Under the pieces are notes generated by a model that was not told the origin of the DNA, ran no database searches, and was given only the letters and a program-made list of their open reading frames with translations. DNA of 64,000 bases from Fasciolopsis buskii (lineage: Eukaryota > Platyhelminthes > Trematoda > Plagiorchiida > Fasciolidae). This document shows, piece by piece, positions 11,441 through 22,974 of this stretch. Both the position numbers and the translations under genes were made by a program. The stretch is taken from positions 580,942 to 644,941 of the forward strand of contig LUCM01004193.1 of NCBI GenBank assembly GCA_008360955.1. Reading direction: 5' to 3'. The stretch's first letter is position 1; each line of letters opens with the position of its first letter.

Positions 11441-11613
11441 AGCCTAACTCATAAGTGCTGCATTGCCAGGACTCAGTTCACTGCGACTGACGGATTAACA
11501 TTCGTTTCAAATGACTGCCCACAATGGAGTCATACAAAGTGCCAACTTTCTCCTCCATTTGAATTGCTTGAGTATAAAACGTTCTTATTCTGTCTTCCTT
11601 TATCGCCTAGAAA
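11441..11613 (+). pseudogene. PHD-like zinc-finger fragment, probably LINE ORF1
   Basis: The plus frame reads CSLTHKCCIARTQF, then NDCPQWSHTKCQLSPP, then KTFLFCLPLSP. The order Cys-Cys, about 17 residues, C-x2-W-x-H-x2-C, then F-x-C follows the PHD/ring-like zinc-finger pattern in which W-x-H-x2-C is the diagnostic centre. Similar fingers occur in the first ORF of CR1-group LINEs, and a second one is present at 29452-29630 in this window. Several ligand positions, including the last Cys, are missing. No RT follows nearby, so this is read as a broken piece. A host PHD exon is the alternative, but no good splice sites flank it. Confidence 0.35.
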
Positions 11614-14600
11614 CGGAAGAAAAAGTTCCTTTTGGATGTGAGCATTTCAGACCCAAAATCTCTTCCGCGATCCAAAGCAGACTGAACTTCAGTGTCAGTT
11701 AGTTTTCATTGCTTTCACAGAATTTGAATGCATTTGAATGTTTAGCTACTTCTTCACTATTTGAATAACCAAACAAAAAAAGTTTTGTTTGCCTTCATTG
11801 TCATTCTATAAAAAGCGAACACATTACCTCCATCTCCACAGTCAACTATCCCAGAATCTCAGCCTTTCATGGTCTTTTCTGGTCTGCGCACATCAAGAGA
11901 GCATGTGAAGAGTAAAAAATTCTCATCAGCCGCTTTCCGCTTGTGTTTCATCTGTACACTTGTATTAGTGTCCAGTGTTTGTACTTTTCTAGTCTGTTAA
12001 TGAAACGACTATTACCCAGTAAGATTTAATAAGGAGCATTTCCGAATGTAGTGAAGTTTCTAGAGTTGCACTTGTGGACTACATCGTGAAAGACCTCCGC
12101 ATTGCTTGCGAAATGTTTACTTCCGAAATGTCTGGTGGTTATCAGCCTATGTACCGTGGACTTACAAAGGACACGTATGCATCCTCCACAACCTTAGGAC
12201 ACAAAGGTATGATGGGCTTCATGCACAGTAGTTCTCTTCTGCCAATTTTCCTATACTCACTGCCGATCAGTGGAAATTTTCCTCAGACATAAGAAGTAGA
12301 CTGATTAGTAGAAAATCAGTCGTTTTTGATAAATTTAGTCAATTCTGTGAAGTTCTGAAACTTGGCGCTTTCGTTTGGGCTTGTAATCTCCATCTATGCA
12401 AAACCTATCCACAATGTTTGCCTTCTCGGCAGCCGATGAACAACAAGGATGGTATCACTGTATACTTTAAAAATTACAGTAGCGAAAATTCGATTAGGAG
12501 AGCAAAACTCAACCTTAACGTAACTGTGCGCGGTAACACATAATGGGATTAAAGAAGCTCATTTTCATCGATCTTTTGTTGCTGGCCAAATTTGGAATAT
12601 GACCAAACCATGATTCTCTTGAAGTGGATTTGTTTCCAACTGCGGTTAATCTTTTGACGTTTACAGTTTTCACTCCTAATTTGTCCACGCAAACGTCAAC
12701 AAATTTCACCAATTACCGAGAGCCCTAGATCTCTTTAAAAAAACATTTCCTCATATATCTACAAAAATTAGCTTGCGTGCGAACCATCATAAGATATGTT
12801 GGGCAGCAATCTGCCAGCCACAAAGCGATGTGCTTAACATAAGGAAAAAATAAGATTATTTCCAATGAAAACAACGAATTCACAGTATTCTGACGTTGTC
12901 GTTTGCGTATGTGAGGTTAGATACCCTTTGCTGTGGGGCGAAATACGCTAAAACTACTTTCCTTAGATCAGCGAAAACAGTCTGAATGTATTTTCCACAT
13001 TTCCTTTGCAACGTACTGCTAATTTAATTCTTAATTGTAAAACTGTCCAAAGGCCAGTTTCACGAAAATCCAGCTTACTTAATACAATTCATAGAGATGC
13101 GGCCAAGGGGCGACTGGATCTGGGCTGTTTTTAATTTCCTGTTCCTTCTCATTAGCTGTTGTTCTGAGTTTTCCGTACATCCATCAAATCAGCATCTGCA
13201 GCATGTTATGCATCTCAGTGCATTGTTTCCTTTAGGCAATGCAGTCTATCAGATGGAAAGGAGTTCCTGTAACCTGTTCTAATTACTATGTGGTTAGGAA
13301 TCATTGTACTATGGGAATTTTAATTCAGCACAGTAACTACTTCCGATAATCCCGTTTTTTAGCTACCAGATTCTCTCAGAGCCATTTCATGTGGACTAAC
13401 ACTGACCTAGACCATAGAATGAATAAATTTAGTATCGACGAAAGGAGCAGAAAAAAGCCAATAGTTTCTATTAATCTTTCCTGTTTTGGAGATGATTTGT
13501 TTCTCACCTAGCGATAGTTGTACGTACTACGAAACCTTTCCAAGTGCACTGATTACCTATTGATTGAAGCACAAAATAAACCTTGAAGGTTGTTCAGACT
13601 TTACGATAAGTGGCTGACTATTTGAAATGACAAATGAAGCAGCACAGTATAATCGTGGACGTATTTGATTCGATTAACACCTCCGAGGAAGTAAATGCCA
13701 TTGAAGCGATTTTATTTACCATCTGACATTATAGTAAAACTACGGCGAAACTGAGGTAAATCCATTTTATGTTACTCGGTCACATGTTTCACAAACTTCT
13801 CTGTGTCCCAAATGGTTGTGAGACTGTCGACAAATGGTCCGAATGACCTACTCATTACGAGATTCGTAATAGATAATGCCAGCGTTTACACGGCACATTT
13901 GTTGAGAGAAAGCTATAATCACTGCTCATTAGTGATAATTTCACACAAATGTTTCGGCCATTTTAAGAAATGTCTTCTCATTACTGATGGGTTGATTTCA
14001 AGAACTAGTTTCTTCCATTTAAATTTTGTGTGCCTTCGCACGAATCACAAGTATTCTGTGCACATGAAACCTTCGGTGCAACTTTTCATGGGCTTAGCGA
14101 ATTTGTAGAATTTAATTCGGATGCTATTGCTGCCCCATAGTTTCAGTACTTGGTTTTTTTTTAAACTAATGAAACCATGCTTAAACGAAGGATGGACTGT
14201 AACCATCCATGCTGAATAAGCAAATGTAGGAATGAGTAATTGGCAAAAAGGGATGGGTTGAGTATTGCTTTCGTAATAGACTTTTGACCTTTAATTCACT
14301 AAAGTAGTCTGATCAAAGCAACTCCAGCATCTACTGAAAATTTAATTGGCTTTTATGCGGAACTTCACATTAATTATCAATTTTCTAATCTATCCCGTTT
14401 CAGTTCACTGGCAATATATTTCTAATTTTTTCGTACTTATGTCTTCAAACTGTAAGTATTTGTACGCTATTCCCATTACATTATTTTGCCTTTCGTTGAA
14501 GTGTCTAATTTCAAATGCATTTTTTTTCCTAATAAACCACCTATTTAATGCACCTTTGTTCCCGCGCAGAGGCAGTTAATATTAAAGTTCCAGTTGATCT

Positions 14601-16197
14601 AAATGTGAAAAAGCTTCGATTTTGATACGGTTCTGACTTTGCATTGTTCATTTTAATGCTACTTAAATTGCAAGATCATACCACACCTTTGAGCACTTCG
14701 CTTGTGAATCGTCCAGGCTATCCGCCGATTTGCACTTCTATAAGAAAGATAAGCTCGAAATCACTTCACATCCTGTTGTAAAGAGTGCTTTTGAGAACCA
14801 GCACGCGGGAGATTTTGGCATTCGAGCTAATAGATTTCCCAAAAGAAAATTTTCACTAGAAAACAAGAAACGATCAACCTTGTCGGCGCCTACCTAAATT
14901 TGGAATGCACTGAAGAATCGGTATGGTATACGGTACATCTAATACGAATCCAATGAAGTCAGGGTACCGTGAAGTGATGGGGAGTATAATTAATCAAGAC
15001 TTCAGTTGCTGTTGTTGACTATCTTCAGATCAGTTGTTATAATAAGATAAAGAAGTGACAAACCTTTCTTTAATAAGATGTACGTTTAGTGTTTTTGTAA
15101 CCGATATCAATAAAGACTGATCCGGCAACTCCAGCATCGTCTTCACTCACTCGTAGAAATAACATTTGTGTCAAGGATATGCGTCATCCAGGTTTTTCGT
15201 CCCATATTTCATGGCGATCGATACTATTCATATGATTACTTTTTGTTCTCTGTGTGAAATCAGTGTAATTTATTGTCCTTTATATAAATTGATTCCATTA
15301 TTATCTGACTGATTATACCTTACAGTTGAGAATTTAGTCAGCCTTCCAACTACCCCTACCCAATTTTGGTTTAGCTGATCTCTGTATTGTCTCAACCATC
15401 GGAGATGCGATTTTGCTGGGGATAATCTTCAAACATCCGAAAAGTTCCGCATATAGTTGCTTAGTTATTCCGACAGACCTAAAATTTATCCCTAATCTGA
15501 ACCACTGTCATTCTTCATGGAGAAATAATTCAAGGTCGAGGTTAGAAAAGCCCGTCTCTTGCCCACAGTTCCCGGTTTCAAAGACCCCCTCTGTAAAATT
15601 TCCTTGATGATCCTTTGAATGTCCTCTGTTCGATCAGTCTGTCTGCTGGGACGTTGGATGTAATTCTTCTCTTCTGCACTGTCCCGTTCAGATTGGACTC
15701 TTTAACAGCTGCAAGAAAGCCTCAATTGTACTCAAGTTGATGAGACTATTAAAAGGAACTGCCCGGAAAAATCAAGATCATGCTCCCGTAAAGTGTTATG
15801 CATTATCAATCATGAGTGAGACAAAGCGATTAAACTTGCCTTTCTTCAGTCAGTTTTGGAATACCGCTGACAGTAAGCTTCTATGGTACGGAATCAAGAT
15901 CTCATTTGGACAAAGCATACAGCAGTCTATCTGCAATACAGACTCGGAAATTCTGAATACTATGTTCACTTGCTAATCCCTAGACACTACCAAAGACGCA
16001 GTGCCTATTCCGTTAGAAACTGGGCTTATTCCTCAGTTAGGATTTTTTGATATCTTTCAATCCCCAAGAAGTGCTTTCGCCGTTGGTTAAGTTGACCTGT
16101 CCCATAATTTCCTTAAGTAAAATGCAAAAGTACTCACATAATTCATGAATTCCTTACTGGTTTTATACCAGCCTCCCTGAAAAGGATTGTGCCTATT
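11614..16197. other. Long spacer, no recognised feature
   Basis: About 4.6 kb of AT-rich sequence. Frames at 13803-14108 (101 codons) and around 15330-15607 (about 88 codons counted from the preceding stop) show no recognisable domain. No repeat of the families named elsewhere was seen. Confidence 0.4.
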
Positions 16198-16395
16198 CTT
16201 TTATCTTTTATCTTTTGTCTTTTACTTTACTTATTAATGAAATAAAAATTTACACCATTTTTCAGGAAGGGGGCTGCGGTCAACCGAGAGCAGCCAAGTG
16301 GGAAAGTTGACCACTGGTGGGAGGATTCGAACCCACAACCTTCACGTCTAAACGCCGCGACCTCACCCGCTTGTTTACCGCCGGTGGGGCCTTCG
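16198..16395 (-). mobile_element. tRNA-derived SINE, copy 1 (best preserved)
   Basis: On the minus strand the element begins with a tRNA-like head carrying an A-box-like segment (complement of 16366-16380) and a perfect B box, GGTTCGAATCC (16333-16323). It continues through a CT-rich middle (GCTGCTCTCGG) and ends in ATTTCATTAATAA followed by AAAAGA/TAAAAG repeats. The same head, middle and tail occur at 33700-33870, 51893-52068 and 62690-62862. The boxes are the internal promoter for RNA polymerase III. No coding capacity. The partner LINE supplying reverse transcription is not evident from the tail. Confidence 0.85.
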
Positions 16396-19300
16396 CTGGA
16401 AAGATACTTTTCCAACAGAACTGAAGAAAATAAATTTGGTTATCATTGATCTGGTCCATTAACTTCACCGCGGTATTATTCCGGGTTTCGTTGTTCCCCT
16501 GTATTGCGCCACTACCTACCTACTTGCGCAAATTTTTAAACATGCTGAAGATGTTTTAGTTTATCAATCTAATTCCACTGAACCGGATCCCCAATTTTTC
16601 GCGAACAATTTATATAACATCCAAAGTATTTGTGAATATCAGGATCGAATGACTCAAGGAGTGTACCAAAAAATCGGCGCGCCATGTATTGGTTTTTATT
16701 GTGAGTGATATAATGTTAATAACACAGAGCTATGCTGTTAAAATTCGCATCCCTCTTCCTGACTTCCAAAGGAACCTTCCACCAGTCTCTGTGGGTCCAC
16801 TTCGGAAGAATTTTTCACAACTTCTCGAGGATTGCCTAGTATCAGTCACTAACTTTTCCTGTTCTAGTTGATTCATTTATCAAAGAATCATGCGATCTAT
16901 ACACAGGCCTGAGAAAAATTTGCTACTCGAATTCTTGCAGACTGTAATCATCCATTAAACGATGGTTGATTCATCAGCCTTTAGCTTGCATCTTAGCTTT
17001 CTTTATCGTGGCCCTTTCTATAAATTCATTTGTTAAATAATGGTTACATAAATTATTTGGTTATTTATTTATTTATTCATTCGTTCAATGTTTAGATCGA
17101 GTCCTTCTCTTGTTAATATTTATCAAATCTCCACTGTTGTATATTCAACTAGAATTCTACTAAAGGACTAAGTCAATTTAGGACTTCTTTCTAGTATCTA
17201 TGGCTAATCATGGTCCCTCTGTTTCGTTCTTTCGATCTCCTGCCCAAACTGACAGAATTAGATTTTAGTATTTATCAGCTACAATGGGTGTGCTTAAATT
17301 GCGGACTCCTTTTATGCAATATAATCCAGCGCAACACAGCACAATCCAATGTAGTGCAATAAAGTGAGACGTTATACACTGCAACACAGTGCAAGGAGAT
17401 ACATTTCATTCGATTTACCACCAATAAGCCTTCTAGTTATTGTGACTCCTAGTGATAAATGTTAATGAATACTACATAACTTATTAAAATAGATTATGGC
17501 GGAGAGATGTCGTTCTACTTTTTCTCGATAGTGAATTTTTCGCCGAGTATTGATCGGACTCTTGTGTTCTTAATTATCGACGCAAATTTTCGTGTCATGC
17601 TTTATGGAACTTCTTCATTAAGTGCATTTTAAAAACCACTCGATTATTTTCATCACTTCCTACTAAATAGATGATATTGCTCTTTCTTACCGCATTACGG
17701 GGTGAATCAAGCCTTTTAGGGATGGAATGTTGAGGATCTGAGTTTTGACGTATTTTAACATTATGCTCGACTATTTACAATGTTCTCAGTTGAACTTTAG
17801 GTATGTCCGTAGACTATGCAGTGAAATTTGTTTTCATTTCGTTATTGAAATCCTTCCTTACTATGAACAAAATAGTACTGTGAGAATCTTGGATTTCTGA
17901 TCTCACAAAAGCAGTTCTATAGCCAGCCCACCTTGTATCGATAGGAAATGCTAAAGGAAGTTATCGGCAGCGTAACTGGAGTATTTTCACCCTATACAAA
18001 ATTTATCCAGTCATCGACCAACATAACTCCACAAACCCGACTACTGTACTGTTCCACATCGACGCGATCGGTCCGCAAGGCAATGAAAAACCTAGCGCTT
18101 TTGGCACAGACCAGTTTCAGAGGAACCAAACTTCATTTAACCAGAAAAAAATCTCACCTCAGGTGGATTTGCCGCGTACTTGCTACCACATGAAGCGTCA
18201 AATGTGCCATCATGTTTTGATCGCTGCTCAAACAAACAGTTTGCTGCGCCAGCTCTTGTGAGTGTATCACTTACCTGAACAACCCAGAGGTCCTGAGTCG
18301 ATGCTATCACTGATTCATTTTAGGCAGTTAAATCCAAGGGAAAAGAAATGTTGGCTGGTTAAAGAAGTTTCCGAGAGCGCTGCATTTATGAATATCTCAC
18401 ATTTTCATTTATCTTTGCTGCTTTAGGATTTTGTTTACAGATTACCGATGCCGTTATTCCGACAGACATGAACTCTGGTCCAGACTTCATGAGGAAACCA
18501 AGAGCACAAAGAGAATCATGCACGCCTAAGATTGAACGAGACCGGTGCATGATCCTGCGTCCTTAATTTTACTCGTTTACAAGAAAATAAGCTTTCGCGT
18601 GTGATTTGAATCTGTTCGAGTCGGTTTTGAACATACCGGTACATCCTGGCTTAGTGTTATCGTGCACATGAGTTGCGATATCCACAAAAAGAAATTTGTG
18701 GTTTTCACAATTGCTGAGCAAAATGAACCGTACATGGACCTGAATCAACAAGTCAGCAGGAGTCCGAAACATTCAATCACCCATACTGACACACACGAAA
18801 CCTAAAGGATGGAGACACCAGGACAGCGGATAAGTGGGTTAACAAACATCAAACCGAGAGAATAAAAAAGCAAACCAGTCATGCAAAACTTACGAGTAAA
18901 ATTAAATCCGTTGCGTGCACGTGTTCGACCATGCAATAAGCACAGTCCATATCACGTGAGCAAAGTGTATGGGTTCTGACGACCACCCCCGGTACGGTAG
19001 CTCATTTCGAAACCTAGCCCACATTATCTTTCGGACAAGGCGTTGGTACAGCAGAACAACTGAGAGATAGGTAGGCAGATAGATAAACAGATAGGAAACG
19101 ATGAATGGAAGCGGGAGGCCAAAAGGCGAAAATGGACACCAAACGAGATAGCACTAATGTCCATCGTTCTGATTTCTCCCCGTTATTTTTCAAAAGAATT
19201 CACGCACATATGAGTATATACGAGTGCGTGTGTGTTTATGTTCATCTCAAAAGACGGAAAGTAAGCGTGGCTAAATCAAAAGAGAACCAATTTTGTAGTG

Positions 19301-19689
19301 TGTATTCGGTTGAACCGGATTGCCTCTCATCTGTCTATCATCATCATCATCAGGCATTTCCGACCGACTTTACTACAGTACTTGATTCGAATCGTTAGCA
19401 TTAGCATTTGCATATTTCAGATGAGAATGTGATAAGCAGCAGTTTTACCTTCCTAATTAAAAAAAGGCGAAGTCACCAGTAGGGGCTAATCCCTACTGAT
19501 CGCGGGGCAGTTCAGTCGTGTTGCAATGAGAAACTTAAAGGCAACACATTCATAGCAGATGACTGTGAGGCCAACAGCTTTGGTAAAAACTTTGGGCTTT
19601 AAAATGTTACAGTCGTTATGTTTACCATTTCCACGCTAACAGTGACAGGTTGAGTTTGCAAGTTACATGTATACATTTTTGACGACACG
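16396..19689. other. Spacer; degenerate CAACACAG repeats near 17.33-17.39 kb
   Basis: At about 17315-17395 the words GCAACACAG and GTGCAA recur several times, suggesting an old degenerate short tandem repeat. A frame at 17948-18193 (81 codons) and one at 18569-18772 (minus) have no recognisable motif. A short ATC run sits near 19341-19353. Confidence 0.35.
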
Positions 19690-19930
19690 GCTAAAGTATG
19701 GATGCAGTGGGAGGACGTGCCCCACGGCTACTAGGACCCACTGCACAAGGAGGATGGGGGATCCACAACCCAGACCCTGAAAACTGGAATGGAATAGGGT
19801 CACAAGGTCACACAAGGTCACGTGTTACCCAGTCGGCCGACTGCAAACTGCTGTCTACCGTCAGATCTGGCATTCGAGCCTCTGACCCTTTAGGTGACAG
19901 ACGCTTACTTCACTTGATCACCTCCGGTCA
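19690..19930 (+). repeat. GC-rich segment, likely unclassified dispersed repeat
   Basis: About 240 bp markedly richer in G+C than its flanks, open in one frame for 122 codons (19698-20066) but without a recognisable domain. It contains three in-line copies of the word GGTCA-CA at 19797-19822. The compositional break on both sides suggests an inserted element. No second copy exists in this window, so the call rests on composition alone. Confidence 0.3.
19797..19820 (+). promoter_or_regulatory. Triple AGGTCA-type direct repeat
   Basis: GGGTCA (19797-19802), AGGTCA (19805-19810) and AGGTCA (19815-19820) lie in the same direction with 2-nt and 4-nt spacers. AGGTCA is the half-site bound by nuclear receptors, with DR2 and DR4 among the spacings used. 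No gene start is visible next to it, and it lies inside a probable repeat, so regulatory function is speculative. Confidence 0.25.
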
Positions 19931-22910
19931 TATGTATGCGCATATATATGTACATAAGGTCAAGATTTTTACCTTATTTTTTGACAGACACCTTGAAAAA
20001 CAATCATCTACTGCAAGTCAAAGAAGGGGAAACGCACCATTACCCAAAACCTCGGCTTTTCGATGAAGCCAATCCGGACCAATGCTAAGAACTTTTGATG
20101 GGATACACAAGTTTTCTGTATCTGGCTAAAACTGAGAATAATTTGGGAGGATATCTTTGTAGCCATGACGCCTTGGTTGACAAAAGCCGTTAGTAATCGA
20201 AAACCTACTGTCTACATGCAGGAGGAAAGTGATTGCTCTTGGTAAAAGGAAACCTAAAAATCTAAATATTGTGATTACGGAAATCACCGGCCGGAAAGCA
20301 GTTTCTCAATTTAAACAGCTATGGCCATAGACTAAAACTGATTTTACACAGTAGTGCCCCTACTTACAGTTACAGGGCACGCGTTGCTCCTTTTAATACG
20401 CATAAGTAAGAGTTCCACTGAAGACACAGTAAGGGGCAATTTTAGCTATTTAGTTTCAGTATTACTTAAAGCAATCATTTCCATGGGTCCAGCATAACTA
20501 ATAAATCTGGCCTACAGTTAACTGCAAAATGGACCGCTATTTGCCGTATCACTGCCTTAGGACAATCAGTTCCGCAACTGTCACTCCAGGCCAATGGTGG
20601 TATCTTGTTAAAGGAGTTTACTAGGCTCCCCAAAGGATATATATATATATGATGGTGAATTCAGCGCAAGCATGTACGGGGGCATGAGCATAAATGCGAG
20701 AGAGAATGCGTGCGTTGCTCGTGGACCAGGTTTGAGCTAATCATAAGCCTGAAAAGATATTGCCAATCTTTAGATACTATTTCGCCGTCGGTACCAAAAC
20801 CAAAACTTTCCTGTACGTTAAAATACGATCATTTCATTCTACCTGTACTAAAGTGCCAACAATTAACATTTGAATACCAGTTGAGTATGAGGTCGCTACA
20901 TGTTTCAATGTACGTTACTGCTAATCAGGAGCAGGTGGGTACTAAATAACGGTGATCAGTCTAAAATTAACACATTTCGTGATAGACAGAACCAACGAGC
21001 AATTCATTTTTATCAGCTCCTGTTGGAGAACAACAGACTAGCTTTTCGGATCTCAGACTTGTGACTGCCGCTTCCTTGACAGAAATAAGTTTACGGGCAA
21101 CAATAACATACTCTATCTCGCAGTCCTTGTTAAGAGCTGAAATCACTCTTTAGACCAAATCAAAATGCATTTCTGTCAATTCTGCCACCAATCAGAGCCG
21201 AATGGGACAATCTTTCGTTCATTATTCAAGTCTGTTGATGAATTTGTTGTAAAAATAAACAAATATCACCCTAGCGAAATTCACGGGTTTTAGTTACGTT
21301 ACGATTGTTCTTTTCCTGTTCGTGTGTTTTGCGTGTTTGATTAAAACATCTCATTCCAATGATAAGCCACTCAAGCTGGCTAGTTGAACTGCCTTTCTGG
21401 CTGCTGACTGACTGTTTATTGCCTTTGACATTCTGTGATTATTTGGTCTCAAATAGTCTATTTGGTGTTGATTCCTGATCATCCAGTTACCACCTGGTGC
21501 CTTATGAGTGCTAATCTTTAAAGTTTCAACGTTCTGTTGCTTAGGCCTGCCTCCGAAAACAAACCTCACATGGTCCAGACGGAATGCCTTTTCACACATG
21601 CTCAAATTTGTGTTAAAAAGGCTTACCATGAATTTTTATTGTGAAATAAACTGTTTGTAGTGTCGATAAAACCAAAGCAAATTCCTATTTTATACCAAAC
21701 AGTACGCATTTAAACTTCGTAGATTCTTGATCACGTTTCAATTTCCTTCTGCGAGCACAGTATCCTGCGGAAAACTCTGTCGTCTTTATCGAAAACCACG
21801 ACTGATTTGAACTAACAAAACAGCAGTAGGAACGGTGGAAAACTAGAATTGAAACGAATAAATCTGATAACTCAGACGCAAACAAATCAGTGGTAAATGC
21901 GCAGCTTCGTATTCCTGGGTTTTAGCCGAATTTAAACTAATTCGGCAAAAAAAGTATCTGCATAGCAGAGTTCTTCCCCGGCCGGCAACATCTGACTATC
22001 AACCCATGTCCCAGAAATATGCCAGACATGTTGCAGTGAGAGGAGCACGGTGGGTCTGTACCGTTTAGTATGTGAAATGTTAGCTAAAAATGCGTCTCAG
22101 ATCCCAAATGCAGACAATTTGCTCATTTTTTCTGTGGAGATTATTCCTGTACCGATGAGAATGGATTAACTTTGGAACTGGAGAAAGTGACTTATAAGTT
22201 ATATTTGAAACTGAAAAATCTGAAGAAGTTTCACGTCCACTGAGAACCTTGTACGACAATGGGACAAACAGCAAGTCAGATTAGGTCATCTGGATAACTA
22301 CTGCTTATTTCCACTGGATGACACTATTGGGTAGCTTTCAGTGGAATGGAGAGATGTACACAAAAAATTACTGGTGCTTGTTTCTTCACTTTGATGAATC
22401 CCTGTCGTAATTATTTCTAATTTAGGGAGGGAAACCCCACACTGATCTGGAGTTCAGTGGAACTGACAACCGCTCTTCGATTCTTCAGGAGACTCACCGA
22501 GTCATTCAAGGATTCTAAACAGGAAACGCATGTGATTATTTTATTTGCCTAACAGAGAGTGGGATTTGGAGAAATCCTTAAAATATTGACTGTTTTCATG
22601 CGCATAAATAAGCAAAACCAGGGCTTTCCTGAAGTCCGGAATGACCTCACTAAGTACAAACTTATCCATGTGACAACTTGTTGCTCCACTACTGGAGGAT
22701 CTATGAGGTTCCCTGTATACTAACATCGAAGCGCTTCAATTCAGGGCAAATTGTAGAAAAACAGAAAGTTTAAACATACTCGCCTTATAAGCCAGTGTGA
22801 ATAATAGAAAAGGATTATGAGAGAGAAGATATTACAGTCACGAAGTCAGCAAGCTACGAAATAAATGTCTTCGTTAGATCAGTGAATTATTCTGCCTCAA
22901 GTCAGAAGGA

Positions 22911-22913
<3 letters not shown>
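19931..22913. other. Spacer, no recognised feature
   Basis: A short TA run at 20637-20650. A minus frame at 21351-21629 (92 codons; HVRFVFGGRPKQQNVETLK) has coding-like composition but no recognised family and no clear splice sites. Nothing else identified. Confidence 0.35.

Positions 22914-22970
<57 letters not shown>
22914..22970. repeat. (AT)n microsatellite, 57 bp
   Basis: Uninterrupted alternating AT, the longest simple repeat in the window. Likely length-polymorphic and able to extrude a hairpin. Confidence 0.95.

Positions 22971-22974
<4 letters not shown>

Noticed and set aside
15330..15607. Plus frame with NFGLADLCIV, recalling the kinase DFGLA motif
   Set aside because: Asp of DFG is Asn, and no APE or other kinase motif follows in frame.
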